Positions 32,836 through 41,008 of a stretch of DNA of 64,000 bases are shown piece by piece. Made by a program: the position numbers and the translations under genes. The DNA lies in assembly GCF_016862675.1 (NCBI RefSeq), contig NZ_BONK01000007.1, forward strand, positions 124,001-188,000, in the 5' to 3' direction. Position 1 is the stretch's first letter, and every line of letters starts with the position of its first letter. Below the pieces are notes generated by a model that was not told the origin of the DNA, did not search any database, and was given only the letters and a program-made list of their open reading frames with translations. The DNA is from Cellulomonas chitinilytica. Lineage in GTDB: Bacteria > Actinomycetota > Actinomycetes > Actinomycetales > Cellulomonadaceae.

Positions 32836-33347
32836 CCACCGGCGTCACCCTCCGCCGTCGCCGCCTCGTACGCGGCCTGCAGCTCGGCGAAGACCGACCC
32901 GGTCCCCGCGGGCCGCGGTATGCCGAGGTGCAGCTCCCGCAGCTCGTCCATGAACCGGTCCCACAGCGGCTGGCCCCCGCGCTCCAGGATCTCCGCGCGC
33001 ACGCTGAGCTCGTGGCTGACCGGCAGGTGGCGGCGGCCCCACGAGCCGAGGGCGGCCATCACCGGCACCAGCTCGATGCTCGGCTCGGTGAGGCTGTAGC
33101 GGATCTTCTGGCGGTGGGTCTCGTCGTCGCGGCGCGAGAGCAGCCCGTCGTCGACGAGGCGGTGGAGCCGGGAGGCGAGGATGTTGGAGGCGATGCCCTC
33201 CTCGGAGCGGGTGAGCAGCTCGCGGAAGTAGCGGCGGTCGCCGAACATGACGTCGCGCAGCACGACGAGGGACCACTTGTCGCCGAGCACCTCGGTGGCG
33301 AGGTTGATGGGGCAGCCGGACCGGTGCCCGTTCGCCTGCAGAGTCAT
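32661..33347 (-). CDS. HxlR-family winged-helix regulator with C-terminal extension
   Basis: 228 aa. The HxlR domain is residues 10-115 (CPINLATEVLGDKWSLVVLRDV, RYFRELLTRSEEGIASNILA, LVDDGLLSRRDD). A conserved extension follows to about residue 170 (LSVRAEILERGGQPLWDRFMDE). The final 58 residues (Ser/Ala-rich) are encoded antisense to the TetR gene and look like read-through. ATG at 33347. Divergent from a PPOX-class flavoprotein that it may control. Confidence 0.78.
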   Translation of the reverse strand: MTLQANGHRSGCPINLATEVLGDKWSLVVLRDVMFGDRRYFRELLTRSEEGIASNILASRLHRLVDDGLLSRRDDETHRQKIRYSLTEPSIELVPVMAALGSWGRRHLPVSHELSVRAEILERGGQPLWDRFMDELRELHLGIPRPAGTGSVFAELQAAYEAATAEGDAGGQGAASPARTTSSANASSSSGSDQSRCIPEVSTGNRADSAPVSHSGGGADCDARETAE

Positions 33348-33442
33348 CGGCACCCCCTCGTCGAACCGATGGTAGGCCGCAACCGGTGGTGCTACGGTGG
33401 CCGAACCGCTTGCAGATGGCAATCAGTCTTCGGAGACGCAGC

Positions 33443-33979
33443 ATGCCGACCACGCAGCCGACCGGCCCTCTCGCCACGCTCCACGCCCGCCCCGAGCTCG
33501 ACCCCCGGTACAGCGACCCCGCCGCCGAACCGACCCCGTGGGAGGCCGCCGCCCGGCGGCTCGCCGGCGCGGAGGTCGCCTGGATCGTCACCGTCCGCCC
33601 CGACGGCCGACCCCACGCGACGCCGATGGTCCCCGTCGTCGGAGCCGACGCCGCGTACTTCCACACGGGGGCGACCGAGGTGAAGCACGCCAACCTCCAC
33701 GCGAACCCGCGGGTCCTGGTCCTCGCCGGTGACACCGCCTGGGAGAGCGGGCTCGACGTGGTGCTGGAGGGCGTCGCCACCCCCGTCACCGACCAGGCCG
33801 TCCTCGAGCAGGTGGCCGGGCTCTACCGTGCCCGGTGGGACGGGCGCTGGCGGCTCGACGCCCGCGACGGGACCCTCAGCGACGACGGCATCGTGAGCGT
33901 CGTCTTCGAGGTCCGGCCGGACAGGTCGTACGCCTACGCCAAGGGTGACCCGTTCGGTCAGACGCGCTTCCGGTTCTGA
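33443..33979 (+). CDS. Pyridoxamine 5'-phosphate oxidase-like (PPOX class) flavin/F420-binding protein
   Basis: 178 aa. Split-barrel features are RRLAGAEVAWIVTVRPDGRPHATPMVPV and YFHTGATEVKHANLHANPRV, as in F420/FMN-binding PPOX proteins, ending in a YAYAKGDPFGQTRFRF strand common in this subgroup. It probably reduces or binds a small aromatic substrate with FMN or F420. ATG 33443 fits the family. Divergent from the HxlR regulator. Confidence 0.8.
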   Translation: MPTTQPTGPLATLHARPELDPRYSDPAAEPTPWEAAARRLAGAEVAWIVTVRPDGRPHATPMVPVVGADAAYFHTGATEVKHANLHANPRVLVLAGDTAWESGLDVVLEGVATPVTDQAVLEQVAGLYRARWDGRWRLDARDGTLSDDGIVSVVFEVRPDRSYAYAKGDPFGQTRFRF

Positions 33980-34011
33980 CCTCCGTCCTCGACCCCGACC
34001 CGGGAGGAACG

Positions 34012-34674
34012 TTGAAGCTCCTGCTCACGTCCGGCGGCGTGACGAACCCCAGCATCCGCGCGGCGCTGGAGCGGCTGCTCGGCAAGCCCGTCGGCGAGTC
34101 CCGTGCGCTCGTGATCCCGACGGCGCAGTGGGGTCACCCGATGTGCGGACCGGCGTCGGTGCGGGAGCTCGTGGCCGCCGAGCCCGACTTCCGGTACTTC
34201 TCGGGGCTCGGTTGGGCGTCGCTCGGCGTCCTCGAGCTCACCGCGCTGCCGACCGTCGGAGCGGAACGCTGGGTCCCGTGGGTCCGGGAGGCCGACGTGC
34301 TCCTCGTCGACGGCGGCGACGCGACGTACCTGCACCACTGGATGCGGGAGTCCGGGCTCGCCGACCTGCTGCCGTCGCTGCCCGACACCGTCTGGGTGGG
34401 GGTGAGCGCCGGGAGCATGGTGATGACGCCCCGGATCGGGGAGTCCTTCGTCGAGTGGCCGGCCGCGCCGGACGACCGGGCCCTCGGGGTCGTCGACTTC
34501 TCGATCTTCCCGCACCTCGACGCCTTCCCGACGAACTCGTCGGCCGCCGCCGAGCGGTGGGCCGCCGACATCGGCGGCCCCGCCTACGCCATCGACGAGC
34601 AGACGGCCATCGTGGTCGACGGCGGCGCGGTCGAGGTGATCTCCGAAGGCCGGTGGACGCAGTTCCACCGGTGA
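34012..34674 (+). CDS. Peptidase S51 / type 1 glutamine amidotransferase-like protein
   Basis: 220 aa. The start is TTG at 34012, supported by GGGAGGAAC directly upstream. The fold is that of dipeptidase E: KLLLTSGGVTNPSIR, LLVDGGDATYLHHWM and the nucleophile elbow WVGVSAGSMVM (Ser), then FPHLDAFP with the His. Family members cut N-terminal Asp dipeptides or cyanophycin-derived peptides; the substrate here is unknown. Confidence 0.82.
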   Translation: MKLLLTSGGVTNPSIRAALERLLGKPVGESRALVIPTAQWGHPMCGPASVRELVAAEPDFRYFSGLGWASLGVLELTALPTVGAERWVPWVREADVLLVDGGDATYLHHWMRESGLADLLPSLPDTVWVGVSAGSMVMTPRIGESFVEWPAAPDDRALGVVDFSIFPHLDAFPTNSSAAAERWAADIGGPAYAIDEQTAIVVDGGAVEVISEGRWTQFHR

Positions 34675-34696
34675 CCGCGCCCGCGTGCAGGTCCGG

Positions 34697-34828
34697 TCAG
34701 ACGGGCATGCGGTCGTAGCGCAGGTCTCGCGGTGCCGGGCGCCGGTCGATGGCGTGCGTGAAGTCCGCCGGCAGGGCCGGGATCTCGCCGGTCGGGCGGT
34801 CGTCGTCCTCGAGGGTGTTCGCGGTCAT
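34697..34828 (-). CDS. Small conserved-looking hypothetical protein
   Basis: 43 aa: MTANTLEDDDRPTGEIPALP then an acidic-to-basic tail ending in RDLRYDRMPV. An AGGGCGGG ribosome binding site lies just upstream of the ATG. No family recognised; the hydrophilic, Pro-rich sequence resembles short actinobacterial peptides of unknown role. Confidence 0.45.
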   Translation of the reverse strand: MTANTLEDDDRPTGEIPALPADFTHAIDRRPAPRDLRYDRMPV

Positions 34829-34974
34829 GGTCCCGCCCTTCGCGCTCGTGGGGTCCGGCGTCGTTGCCGGGACCGTCTGACCGTCGCGTCGGCCCCGACT
34901 CGGCGGGCCCGGCGGACGCTCACCCCTCCCATCGGGCGGGGCGTGCGGATTCGTAGGCCGACGCGGGGCCGGTG

Positions 34975-35646
34975 TCAGGCCGCGACGAGGCGGGGTGCGA
35001 GCTCGCGGATCCTGCGGTCGAGCTCGTCGAGCGCGTGGTCGAACGCGGCGTCGTCCCCGACCCGGACGGGGTCGGGGACGGACCAGTGGGCGTCCGCGGT
35101 CAGGCCGATCTCCTCGTGCGCGCGGTCGCACACCGTGATGACGAGGTCGCCGTCGAGGCGCACGGTGTCGACCTGCCGCGGTCGCGCGTCGCGCAGGTCG
35201 AGGTCGTGCCGGCGTGCGGCGGCGACCGCGCCGGGGTCGACGGCCCCCGCCGGGTGCGTCCCTGCGGAGGCCGCGGGGACGGTGCTCGCGCGACGCCACA
35301 GCGCCACCGCCAGGTGGGAGCGGGCCGAGTTCGCGGTGCAGACGAACAGCACGCGACGGGGGCGGGGCAGGGCGGTCGTGAACGGGCCGAGCTCCGTGGG
35401 GAGCAGACGGAGGTAGGTGCGGCGGCGGTCGCCCTCGGAGCGGGTGCGCTCGACGAGCCCGTGCGCCACCAGCACGTTCACGTGGTGCGACAGCAGGTTC
35501 GACGGGAGGGCGAGGTGGGCGGCGAGCTCGGACGGGGAGGCGTCGCCGCGGGAGAGCAGGTCGACGACGGCGAGCCGTCCCGGGTCGGCGAGGGCGCCGT
35601 GCAGGGCGGCCCGTCGCTCCACCTGGGCAAGCCACTCAGTGCTCAT
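34975..35646 (-). CDS. ArsR-type regulator fused to a low-molecular-weight phosphatase/arsenate reductase domain
   Basis: 223 aa with two domains. Residues 1-85 are an ArsR winged helix (LHGALADPGRLAVVDLLSRG, SELAAHLALPSNLLSHHVNV). Residues 95-220 are an LMW-PTPase fold: P-loop VLFVCTANSARSH (C-x4-x-RS) and the VPDP acid loop. Such fusions occur in arsenic islands of actinobacteria; the phosphatase part may reduce arsenate or sense it. Divergent from arsC with a shared operator at 35649. Confidence 0.85.
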   Translation of the reverse strand: MSTEWLAQVERRAALHGALADPGRLAVVDLLSRGDASPSELAAHLALPSNLLSHHVNVLVAHGLVERTRSEGDRRRTYLRLLPTELGPFTTALPRPRRVLFVCTANSARSHLAVALWRRASTVPAASAGTHPAGAVDPGAVAAARRHDLDLRDARPRQVDTVRLDGDLVITVCDRAHEEIGLTADAHWSVPDPVRVGDDAAFDHALDELDRRIRELAPRLVAA

Positions 35647-35648
35647 TG

Positions 35649-35662
35649 AGTCAATGTTGACT
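35649..35662. promoter_or_regulatory. ArsR-type operator between the fusion gene and arsC
   Basis: AGTCAATGTTGACT is a 12-of-14 palindrome (arms AGTCAA/TTGACT) 3 bases upstream of the fusion-gene ATG, and it is flanked by CACTCAG (35633-35639) and CTGAGTG (35661-35667). Such TCAA-N-TTGA cores are bound by ArsR-family repressors. Confidence 0.55.
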
Positions 35663-35691
35663 GAGTGATCTTCCCGGGTCAACATGGTCCC

Positions 35692-36111
35692 GTGACCACC
35701 TCGAAGCCCAGCGTCCTGTTCGTCTGCGTGCACAACGCCGGCCGCTCCCAGATGGCCGCCGGGTTCCTGGCCGCCCTGTCCGGCGGGGCCGTCGAGGTCC
35801 GGTCGGCGGGATCGATGCCGGCCGGCCAGGTCAACCCGGTCGCCGTGCAGGCGATGACGGAGGTCGGCATCGACATCGCCGCCGAGCAGCCCAAGATCCT
35901 CACGGCGCAGGCCGTGCAGTCGTCCGACGTCGTCGTCACCATGGGCTGCGGCGACGCGTGCCCGTACTTCCCCGGCACGCGGTACGAGGACTGGGTGCTC
36001 GAGGACCCGGCGGGCCAGGGGATCGAGGCCGTGCGGCCGATCCGCGACGACATCCGCGGGCGCGTCCTCACCCTGCTCGACGAGCTCGGCGTCCCGGCCG
36101 TCCGGGTGTGA
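35692..36111 (+). CDS. arsC: Arsenate reductase (LMW-PTPase type)
   Basis: 139 aa, GTG start. The P-loop VLFVCVHNAGRSQMAAGFL is the classic ArsC/Wzb motif C-x5-R-S; further C residues in MGCGDACPYFPGTRYEDW and the DP acid are as in thioredoxin- or mycothiol-linked arsenate reductases. Converts arsenate to arsenite. A perfect terminator follows the stop. Confidence 0.88.
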   Translation: MTTSKPSVLFVCVHNAGRSQMAAGFLAALSGGAVEVRSAGSMPAGQVNPVAVQAMTEVGIDIAAEQPKILTAQAVQSSDVVVTMGCGDACPYFPGTRYEDWVLEDPAGQGIEAVRPIRDDIRGRVLTLLDELGVPAVRV

Positions 36112-36115
36112 CGAC

Positions 36116-36146
36116 GCGGCCCGTCGCCGGCAGGGCGACGGGCCGC
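36116..36146 (+). terminator. Terminator after arsC
   Basis: A perfect 13-bp stem (36116-36128 with 36134-36146) and a 5-base loop begin 5 bases past the arsC stop. Confidence 0.75.
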
Positions 36147-36193
36147 ATCGGGCGTGCGGTCGTCAGGCGTGCGGCCGTGAGGGCGTGTGGCCG

Positions 36194-36967
36194 TCAGGGC
36201 TTGCGGGCGCGCACGACGGCGCTGTGCATCCCGTCGGCGACCTGGTGCGTGAACGTGACGTCGGCGTCGACGAACCCGGCCGCCGTCAGCCCGTCCAGGT
36301 ACTCCCGGCGGGAGAGCGCACCGGCGATGCAGCCGACGTAGGAGCCGCGCTCGGCCCGCTGCTCGGGGCTGAGGTGGTCCTCGGCGACGATGTCGGAGAT
36401 GCCGACGCGGCCGCCGGGGACGAGGACCCGGAACACCTCGGACAACACTGCGGGCTTGTCGGTGGACAGGTTGACGACGCAGTTGGAGATGACGACGTCG
36501 ACCGACGCGTCGTCGAGCGGCAGGTCCTCGATGGTGCCTCGGTGGAACGCGACGTTCGTCGCGCCGGCCTGCGCGGCGTTCGACCGGGCGAGGGCGAGCA
36601 TCTCGTCGGTCATGTCGACGCCGTGCGCGAACCCCGTCGGTCCGACCCGCTTGGCGGACAGCAGCACGTCGATGCCGCCGCCCGAGCCCAGGTCGAGCAC
36701 CCGCTCGCCCTCGCGCAGCTCCGCCACGGCCAGCGGGTTGCCGCAGCCGAGGGAGGCGAGCCGGGCCTCCAGCGGGACGTCCGCGAGGTCGCTCGCGTCG
36801 TACAGGGCGGCGCCGAACTTCTGCGCCTCGTCGGCGGGCCCGCAGCCGCCGCCGCAGCAGCCGACGTCGCCGCTGGGCTCGCCGCCGACCTCGCTGCCGA
36901 CCGTGCTGCTGACCTGGGTCGCCGCCAGCGCGTACCGCTCGCGCACCTGCTCCCGGATGTCCGTCAT
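36194..36967 (-). CDS. arsM: Arsenite S-adenosylmethionine methyltransferase
   Basis: 257 aa. SAM-binding motif VLDLGSGGGIDVLLSAKRVG, and the ArsM cysteines: the CCGGGC cluster near residue 40, LGCGNP, SNCVVNLS and VGCIAGA. It methylates arsenite to volatile or less toxic species. GGAGGTCACC precedes the ATG at 36967. Divergent from the arsR gene; the ArsR operators at 36980-37052 lie right upstream. Confidence 0.9.
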   Translation of the reverse strand: MTDIREQVRERYALAATQVSSTVGSEVGGEPSGDVGCCGGGCGPADEAQKFGAALYDASDLADVPLEARLASLGCGNPLAVAELREGERVLDLGSGGGIDVLLSAKRVGPTGFAHGVDMTDEMLALARSNAAQAGATNVAFHRGTIEDLPLDDASVDVVISNCVVNLSTDKPAVLSEVFRVLVPGGRVGISDIVAEDHLSPEQRAERGSYVGCIAGALSRREYLDGLTAAGFVDADVTFTHQVADGMHSAVVRARKP

Positions 36968-36979
36968 GGTGACCTCCAC

Positions 36980-37052
36980 ATATCGATGTTTGTCAATGCA
37001 CGGCGATCATGAACCCAGATATCGACCACTGTCAATATCGATGTCTGTCAAT
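36980..37052. promoter_or_regulatory. Three ArsR operators in the arsM-arsR divergent promoter
   Basis: Three copies of an 18-base motif: ATATCGATGTTTGTCAAT (36980-36997), ATATCGACCACTGTCAAT (37019-37036) and ATATCGATGTCTGTCAAT (37035-37052). Two are adjacent and share 2 bases. Together with the probable -10 TACACT at 37062 they cover both promoters, so one ArsR should control arsM and arsR. Confidence 0.75.
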
Positions 37053-37074
37053 CTCCGCATGTACACTGCCACGC

Positions 37075-37446
37075 ATGGCACTCGACCTGCTCCCCGTCGT
37101 GGGCTCGTCCGCGGCGTGCTGCACCCCCGTGACCGCACCGACGATCAGCGAGGACGACGCGCAGCAGCTCGCCCGCACGCTCAAGGCCCTGGCGGACCCC
37201 ACCCGCCTGCGGCTGCTGTCGCTCATCGCTGCGCACGAGGGCGGCGAGGCCTGCGTCTGCGACCTCACCGCACCCGTCGGCCTGAGCCAGCCGACGGTGT
37301 CCCACCACCTCAAGCAGCTCACCGAGGCAGGCCTGGTCACCCGCGAGAAGCGCGGCGTGTGGGCGTACTTCACGATCGTGCCCGGTGCGGTGGACGCCCT
37401 GGCGGCCCACCTCGGGCAGCACCTGCGCGTGGGCGGGGCCGGGTGA
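37075..37446 (+). CDS. arsR: ArsR/SmtB family arsenic-responsive repressor
   Basis: 123 aa. The winged helix holds ALADPTRLRLLSLIAAHEGG, the metal-binding ACVCDLTAPVGLSQPTVSHH (C-x-C in the helix-turn-helix) and REKRGVWAYFTI. An N-terminal CC pair (SAACCTP) may add a third ligand, as in actinobacterial ArsR1. TACACT (37062-37067) sits 7 bases upstream of the ATG, a leaderless arrangement. The stop overlaps the next GTG by 4 bases. Confidence 0.88.
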   Translation: MALDLLPVVGSSAACCTPVTAPTISEDDAQQLARTLKALADPTRLRLLSLIAAHEGGEACVCDLTAPVGLSQPTVSHHLKQLTEAGLVTREKRGVWAYFTIVPGAVDALAAHLGQHLRVGGAG

Positions 37447-37955
37447 CCGGGACGGTCACGGTCGTCCCCCTGACGGCCGAGCACTGGCCCGACGTCGAGC
37501 GCATCTACGCCGCCGGCATCGCGACCGGCCACGCCACGTTCGCCGACGACGTCCCCACCTGGGAGTCGTTCGACGCCGGCAAGCTCCCCGACCACCGGTT
37601 CGTCGCCCTCGACGAGGCGGGCGCCGTCGTCGGCTGGGTCGCCGTCTCGCCCGTGTCGGACCGGTGCGTCTACGCGGGCGTCGTCGAGCACTCCGTGTAC
37701 GTCGACGAGGCCGCGCGCGGCCGCGGGGTCGGGCGGCTGCTGCTCGACGCGCTGCTGGCCAGCACCGACGCGGCAGGCGTGTGGACCGTGCAGTCCGGGG
37801 TCTTCCCCGAGAACACCGCGAGCCTCGCGCTGCACGAGGCGGTCGGGTTCCGGGTCGTCGGCACCCGTGAGCGGCTGGGCCGCATGACGCACGGGCCGCT
37901 GTCGGGCCGGTGGCGCGACGTCGTCCTGCTCGAGCGGCGCTCCCGCAGCATCTGA
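37443..37955 (+). CDS. GNAT N-acetyltransferase of the ArsN/phosphinothricin acetyltransferase type
   Basis: 170 aa. The sequence follows the PAT pattern: ERIYAAGIATGHATFADDVPTWESFD, VEHSVYVDEAARGRGVGRLL with the acetyl-CoA loop, and HEAVGFRVVGTRERLGRM. Translational coupling to arsR suggests the ArsN1 role, acetylating arsinothricin or methylarsenite-type compounds; phosphinothricin is the other known substrate. The choice is by context. Confidence 0.78.
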   Translation: MTGTVTVVPLTAEHWPDVERIYAAGIATGHATFADDVPTWESFDAGKLPDHRFVALDEAGAVVGWVAVSPVSDRCVYAGVVEHSVYVDEAARGRGVGRLLLDALLASTDAAGVWTVQSGVFPENTASLALHEAVGFRVVGTRERLGRMTHGPLSGRWRDVVLLERRSRSI

Positions 37956-37961
37956 CGTCGG

Positions 37962-39164
37962 TCACGTGTCGTCGGCGGACCTCGCACGCGACCCGCGGAC
38001 CTGCGCGCCGATCGCGAACGCGTAGACCACGCCGGCCGCGAGCGCGAGCGCCCCGAGCGCCGGGAGCGACGCCAGCACCGGCACGAGCGCGACGAGCAGC
38101 GCCGCCTCGACGACCCGCCGCCAGATCCACGGCCGTCGGGCGGACCGGACCAGGACCGTCGCCCCCAGCAGGTAGGCGGCGAGCCCCGCCGCGAGCGCCC
38201 AGGCCGCGAACCGGCCGAACGGCTCGTCCGAGCCGACGTGCGCCATCGCCTCCTCGATGCCGACGGCCACCACGACGACGGCGGCGATGAGCACGTAGTG
38301 CAGGTACGTGTACGCGAGCGTCGCGTACTCGGCGCGGGCGACCCCCTCCAGGTGCGCGAGGCGGTGCTCCGCGGCACCGGCGGACGTGACGAAGTAGATC
38401 CACCACAGCAGCAGCGCGATCGCGATCGACAGCGCCGCGCCGGTGATGACCGGCCAGCTCACGGGCAGGTGCGAGGCGCCGACGCCGATCGCGACGACCG
38501 ACTCCCCGAGCGCGAGGATGACGATCAGCCCGTACCGCTCCGCCCAGTGCGTCGGCGAGTAGAGCCGCCAGCTGCCCCGGCGTCCGGTCACGAGCGTGAG
38601 CAGGACGTCGAACGTGAACGCGGCGAGCCAGATCCACGTCTGCTGGGGCTCGCCGACCACCGCACCGACGAACAGCAGGGCCGTCGACGGGGCGATCGCG
38701 ACGACCGCGGTCCGCACGAGCTGGCGGCGCAGGGCGGTGTCGCCCGCGGCCGCGACGACGTAGAGCGCGCCGTGCACGACCCGCACGACGACGTACGCGA
38801 CGACGAGGACGAGCGGCCCGAACAGCCCACCGGGCAGGTCCTCGTACGCCTCGGGGATCGCGAGCGTCGCGACGAACACGGCCGCCATCGCGATCCCCAT
38901 GCCGAACCGCAGGAGCCCCTGGTCGGCCGGCGACTGGTTCGCGAGCCAGCTGTACGACGTCCACGTCCACCACAGCATCCCCAGCACCGTGAGCGCCTGG
39001 ACCATCCCGCGGCCGCTGTGGGTCTCCGCGACGAGGTGGCTCACCTGCGTGAAGGCGAACACGTAGACGAGGTCGAAGAACAGCTCGAACGTCGTGACCC
39101 GGTGCCCCTCGGGGGACGTGCGCAGGCCGACGGACCACGGGCGGCGGCGGGACGGCTCGGTCAC
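37962..39164 (-). CDS. Low temperature requirement protein A (LtrA) family membrane protein
   Basis: 400 aa with 10 or more membrane helices. The N-terminal FELFFDLVYVFAFTQVSHLV motif and the later HWAERYGLIVILALGESVVAIGVGAS segment define the LtrA family. Function unknown (linked to cold growth in Listeria). GTG 39164 is preferred because AGGGTGG lies 6 bases upstream; GTG 39173 is possible. Ends 6 bases from the ars acetyltransferase on the other strand. Confidence 0.85.
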   Translation of the reverse strand: MTEPSRRRPWSVGLRTSPEGHRVTTFELFFDLVYVFAFTQVSHLVAETHSGRGMVQALTVLGMLWWTWTSYSWLANQSPADQGLLRFGMGIAMAAVFVATLAIPEAYEDLPGGLFGPLVLVVAYVVVRVVHGALYVVAAAGDTALRRQLVRTAVVAIAPSTALLFVGAVVGEPQQTWIWLAAFTFDVLLTLVTGRRGSWRLYSPTHWAERYGLIVILALGESVVAIGVGASHLPVSWPVITGAALSIAIALLLWWIYFVTSAGAAEHRLAHLEGVARAEYATLAYTYLHYVLIAAVVVVAVGIEEAMAHVGSDEPFGRFAAWALAAGLAAYLLGATVLVRSARRPWIWRRVVEAALLVALVPVLASLPALGALALAAGVVYAFAIGAQVRGSRARSADDT

Positions 39165-39348
39165 GTCGGCCACCCTGCCAAGCGCCGGGCGGGCGGTCCA
39201 GGGCTGGGCGGGCGGCCCCGCCCACGGCGCCGCGGCTGGGGCGCCGGCCGGCGACGGCGCCGGCGGGTGAACCGCGGCGGGTGCCGGCTCGTGTGTCTCT
39301 CGGGGGTTCGAGCCGGTGACCCCCGCCCTCGAGGAGGAGGCGGATGTC

Positions 39349-40455
39349 ATGAAGGCCATGTCGACCTTCGTCGGAGCATCACTGGCGGTCGCGCTGAGCG
39401 TCGCCCTGTCGGGACCTGCGCTCGCCGACGACGACGGGCACGACGGGCACGACGGGCCCGGTGGTCCGCGACCGCACACGTTCCAGCAGGTCAACCTCGT
39501 CTCGGACATGCCCGGTGTCGCGGCGCTCACCGATCCCGATCTCGTGAACGCGTGGGGCATCTCGCACGGGCCGAGCACGCCGGTGTGGGTGTCCGACAAC
39601 GGGACCGACCTCACGACGCTCTACCGGACGGACACGCCCGGCAGCCCGGTCACCAAGGTGCCGCTGGTCGTCTCGATCCCCGGTGGCGCGCCGACCGGGC
39701 AGGTGTTCAACGACACCGCTGCGTTCGAGGTCCCCGGCACCGATCAGCCGGCGCGGTTCATCTTCGTCGGCGAGCACGGCGACCTGACCGCCTGGAACGG
39801 CGGCACCGCGGCCGTCTCGGTCGGGCACGTGGAGGGCGCCGTCGACAAGGGCATCGCGCTGACGCACGGCGCAGCGGGGCCGACGCTGCTGGTGGCGAAC
39901 TTCCACGACAACCGGATCGACGTGTTCGACGGGTCGTTCGCCCAGGTCACGACGCCGGGGATGTTCCAGGACCCGCGCCTGCCCGCCGGGTACGCGCCGT
40001 TCAACGTCGCCGAGATCGACGGACAGGTCTTCGTGACCTACGCGAAGCAGGACGCCGACGGCGAGGACGACGTCGCCGGGCCGGGGCACGGGTTCGTCGA
40101 CGTGTACACCGACGCGGGCGCGTTCGTGCGACGGTTCGCGACGCGCGGCGTGCTCAACTCACCGTGGGGCATGACGATCGCACCCGCGTCGTTCGGGCGG
40201 TTCGGCGGCGACCTCCTGATCGGCAACTTCGGGGACGGTCGCATCCACGCGTTCGACCCGCGGTCCGGGCACGTCGTGGGCGTGCTCCGCGGCACCTCCG
40301 GGAGGCCGCTGGCGATCGACGGCCTCTGGGCGCTGGTGGTCGGCGACCCCGTCGCCGGCCCCGACGCCGTGTGGTTCAGCGCGGGACCGAACGACGAGGC
40401 CAACGGGCTTCTCGGCCTGCTGCAGCCTGCACCGAAGCGCCACGGCAGGCCGTGA
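39349..40455 (+). CDS. Secreted TIGR03118 family protein
   Basis: 368 aa. A Sec signal peptide ends at GPALADDD, followed by a His/Asp-rich stretch and a beta-propeller-like body (HTFQQVNLVSDMPGVAAL, DPDLVNAWGISHGP, LLVANFHDNRIDVFDGSF). These openings are those of TIGR03118 proteins. AGGAGGAGG at 39333-39341 supports ATG 39349. Function unknown; probably extracellular. A terminator follows. Confidence 0.85.
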   Translation: MKAMSTFVGASLAVALSVALSGPALADDDGHDGHDGPGGPRPHTFQQVNLVSDMPGVAALTDPDLVNAWGISHGPSTPVWVSDNGTDLTTLYRTDTPGSPVTKVPLVVSIPGGAPTGQVFNDTAAFEVPGTDQPARFIFVGEHGDLTAWNGGTAAVSVGHVEGAVDKGIALTHGAAGPTLLVANFHDNRIDVFDGSFAQVTTPGMFQDPRLPAGYAPFNVAEIDGQVFVTYAKQDADGEDDVAGPGHGFVDVYTDAGAFVRRFATRGVLNSPWGMTIAPASFGRFGGDLLIGNFGDGRIHAFDPRSGHVVGVLRGTSGRPLAIDGLWALVVGDPVAGPDAVWFSAGPNDEANGLLGLLQPAPKRHGRP

Positions 40456-40489
40456 CCTCGGCCGCGGTCGTCCGGTGACGGGAGGGGGG

Positions 40490-40522
40490 CCCCGACCGTG
40501 CGCACGTCCGGCGCGGTCGGGG
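40490..40522 (+). terminator. Terminator after the TIGR03118 gene
   Basis: CCCCGACCG (40490-40498) pairs with CGGTCGGGG (40514-40522), followed by TTCCT. Confidence 0.65.
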
Positions 40523-40573
40523 TTCCTGCGTGGGCGGACCGGCGCGCGGGGAGCGGGTGACGGCCGGTACTTG

Positions 40574-40602
40574 TTGTCCTCCAGTAGTTGATCAGATACA
40601 GT
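40574..40602 (+). promoter_or_regulatory. Promoter of the padR operon
   Basis: TTGTCC (40574-40579) and TACAGT (40597-40602) are 17 bases apart. The start site would fall on the GTG at 40610, giving a leaderless mRNA. The spacer holds the inverted repeat-like TTGATCAG, a plausible PadR site. Confidence 0.6.
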
Positions 40603-40609
40603 ACTCGTC

Positions 40610-41008
40610 GTGATGCAACCGACTGAGCCCGCCGCGGGCGACGCGTTCTCGGCCGACCTGCTGCGCGGCCACACCGACACGATCGTGCTCGCGACCCTGC
40701 GCCGCGGGGACCGCTACGGCTTCGAGATCTACAAGGCGATCCGCGACGCCACCGGCGGTGCCCACGAGATCAAGGAGGCCACGCTCTACGCCACCTACCG
40801 GCGCCTCACGCAGGACGGCCTCGTCGAGGCGTACTGGGGCGACGAGTCCCAGGGCGGCCGCCGCAAGTACTACCGGATCACCGACGCCGGTCGGGCGGTG
40901 TTCCGGCGCAACGTCACCGCCTGGGTGGCCACCCGCGACGTCATCGACGCGCTGCTCGACCAGACCGACCCCCGCACGTCCCCGTCCCCGAAGGGTTCCG
41001 ACCGATGA
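40610..41008 (+). CDS. PadR family transcriptional regulator
   Basis: 132 aa (GTG 40610, or ATG 40613). The winged helix is TIVLATLRRGDRYGFEIYKAI, KEATLYATYRRLTQDGLVEA and RRKYYRITDAG, all PadR hallmarks, followed by the C-terminal dimer helix. It overlaps the next gene by 4 bases. Such PadR genes normally repress the membrane partner encoded with them. Confidence 0.88.
   Translation: MMQPTEPAAGDAFSADLLRGHTDTIVLATLRRGDRYGFEIYKAIRDATGGAHEIKEATLYATYRRLTQDGLVEAYWGDESQGGRRKYYRITDAGRAVFRRNVTAWVATRDVIDALLDQTDPRTSPSPKGSDR

Noticed and set aside
32845..33789. Minus-strand frame opposite the PPOX gene and out of frame with HxlR
   Set aside because: Composition is that of a shadow frame, with no domain, and it conflicts with two better-supported genes.
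34697..35635. Long minus-strand frame covering the ArsR-phosphatase fusion
   Set aside because: It is Arg/Pro-rich in the overlapped part; only its last 43 codons, with their own ATG and ribosome binding site, were kept as a possible small gene.
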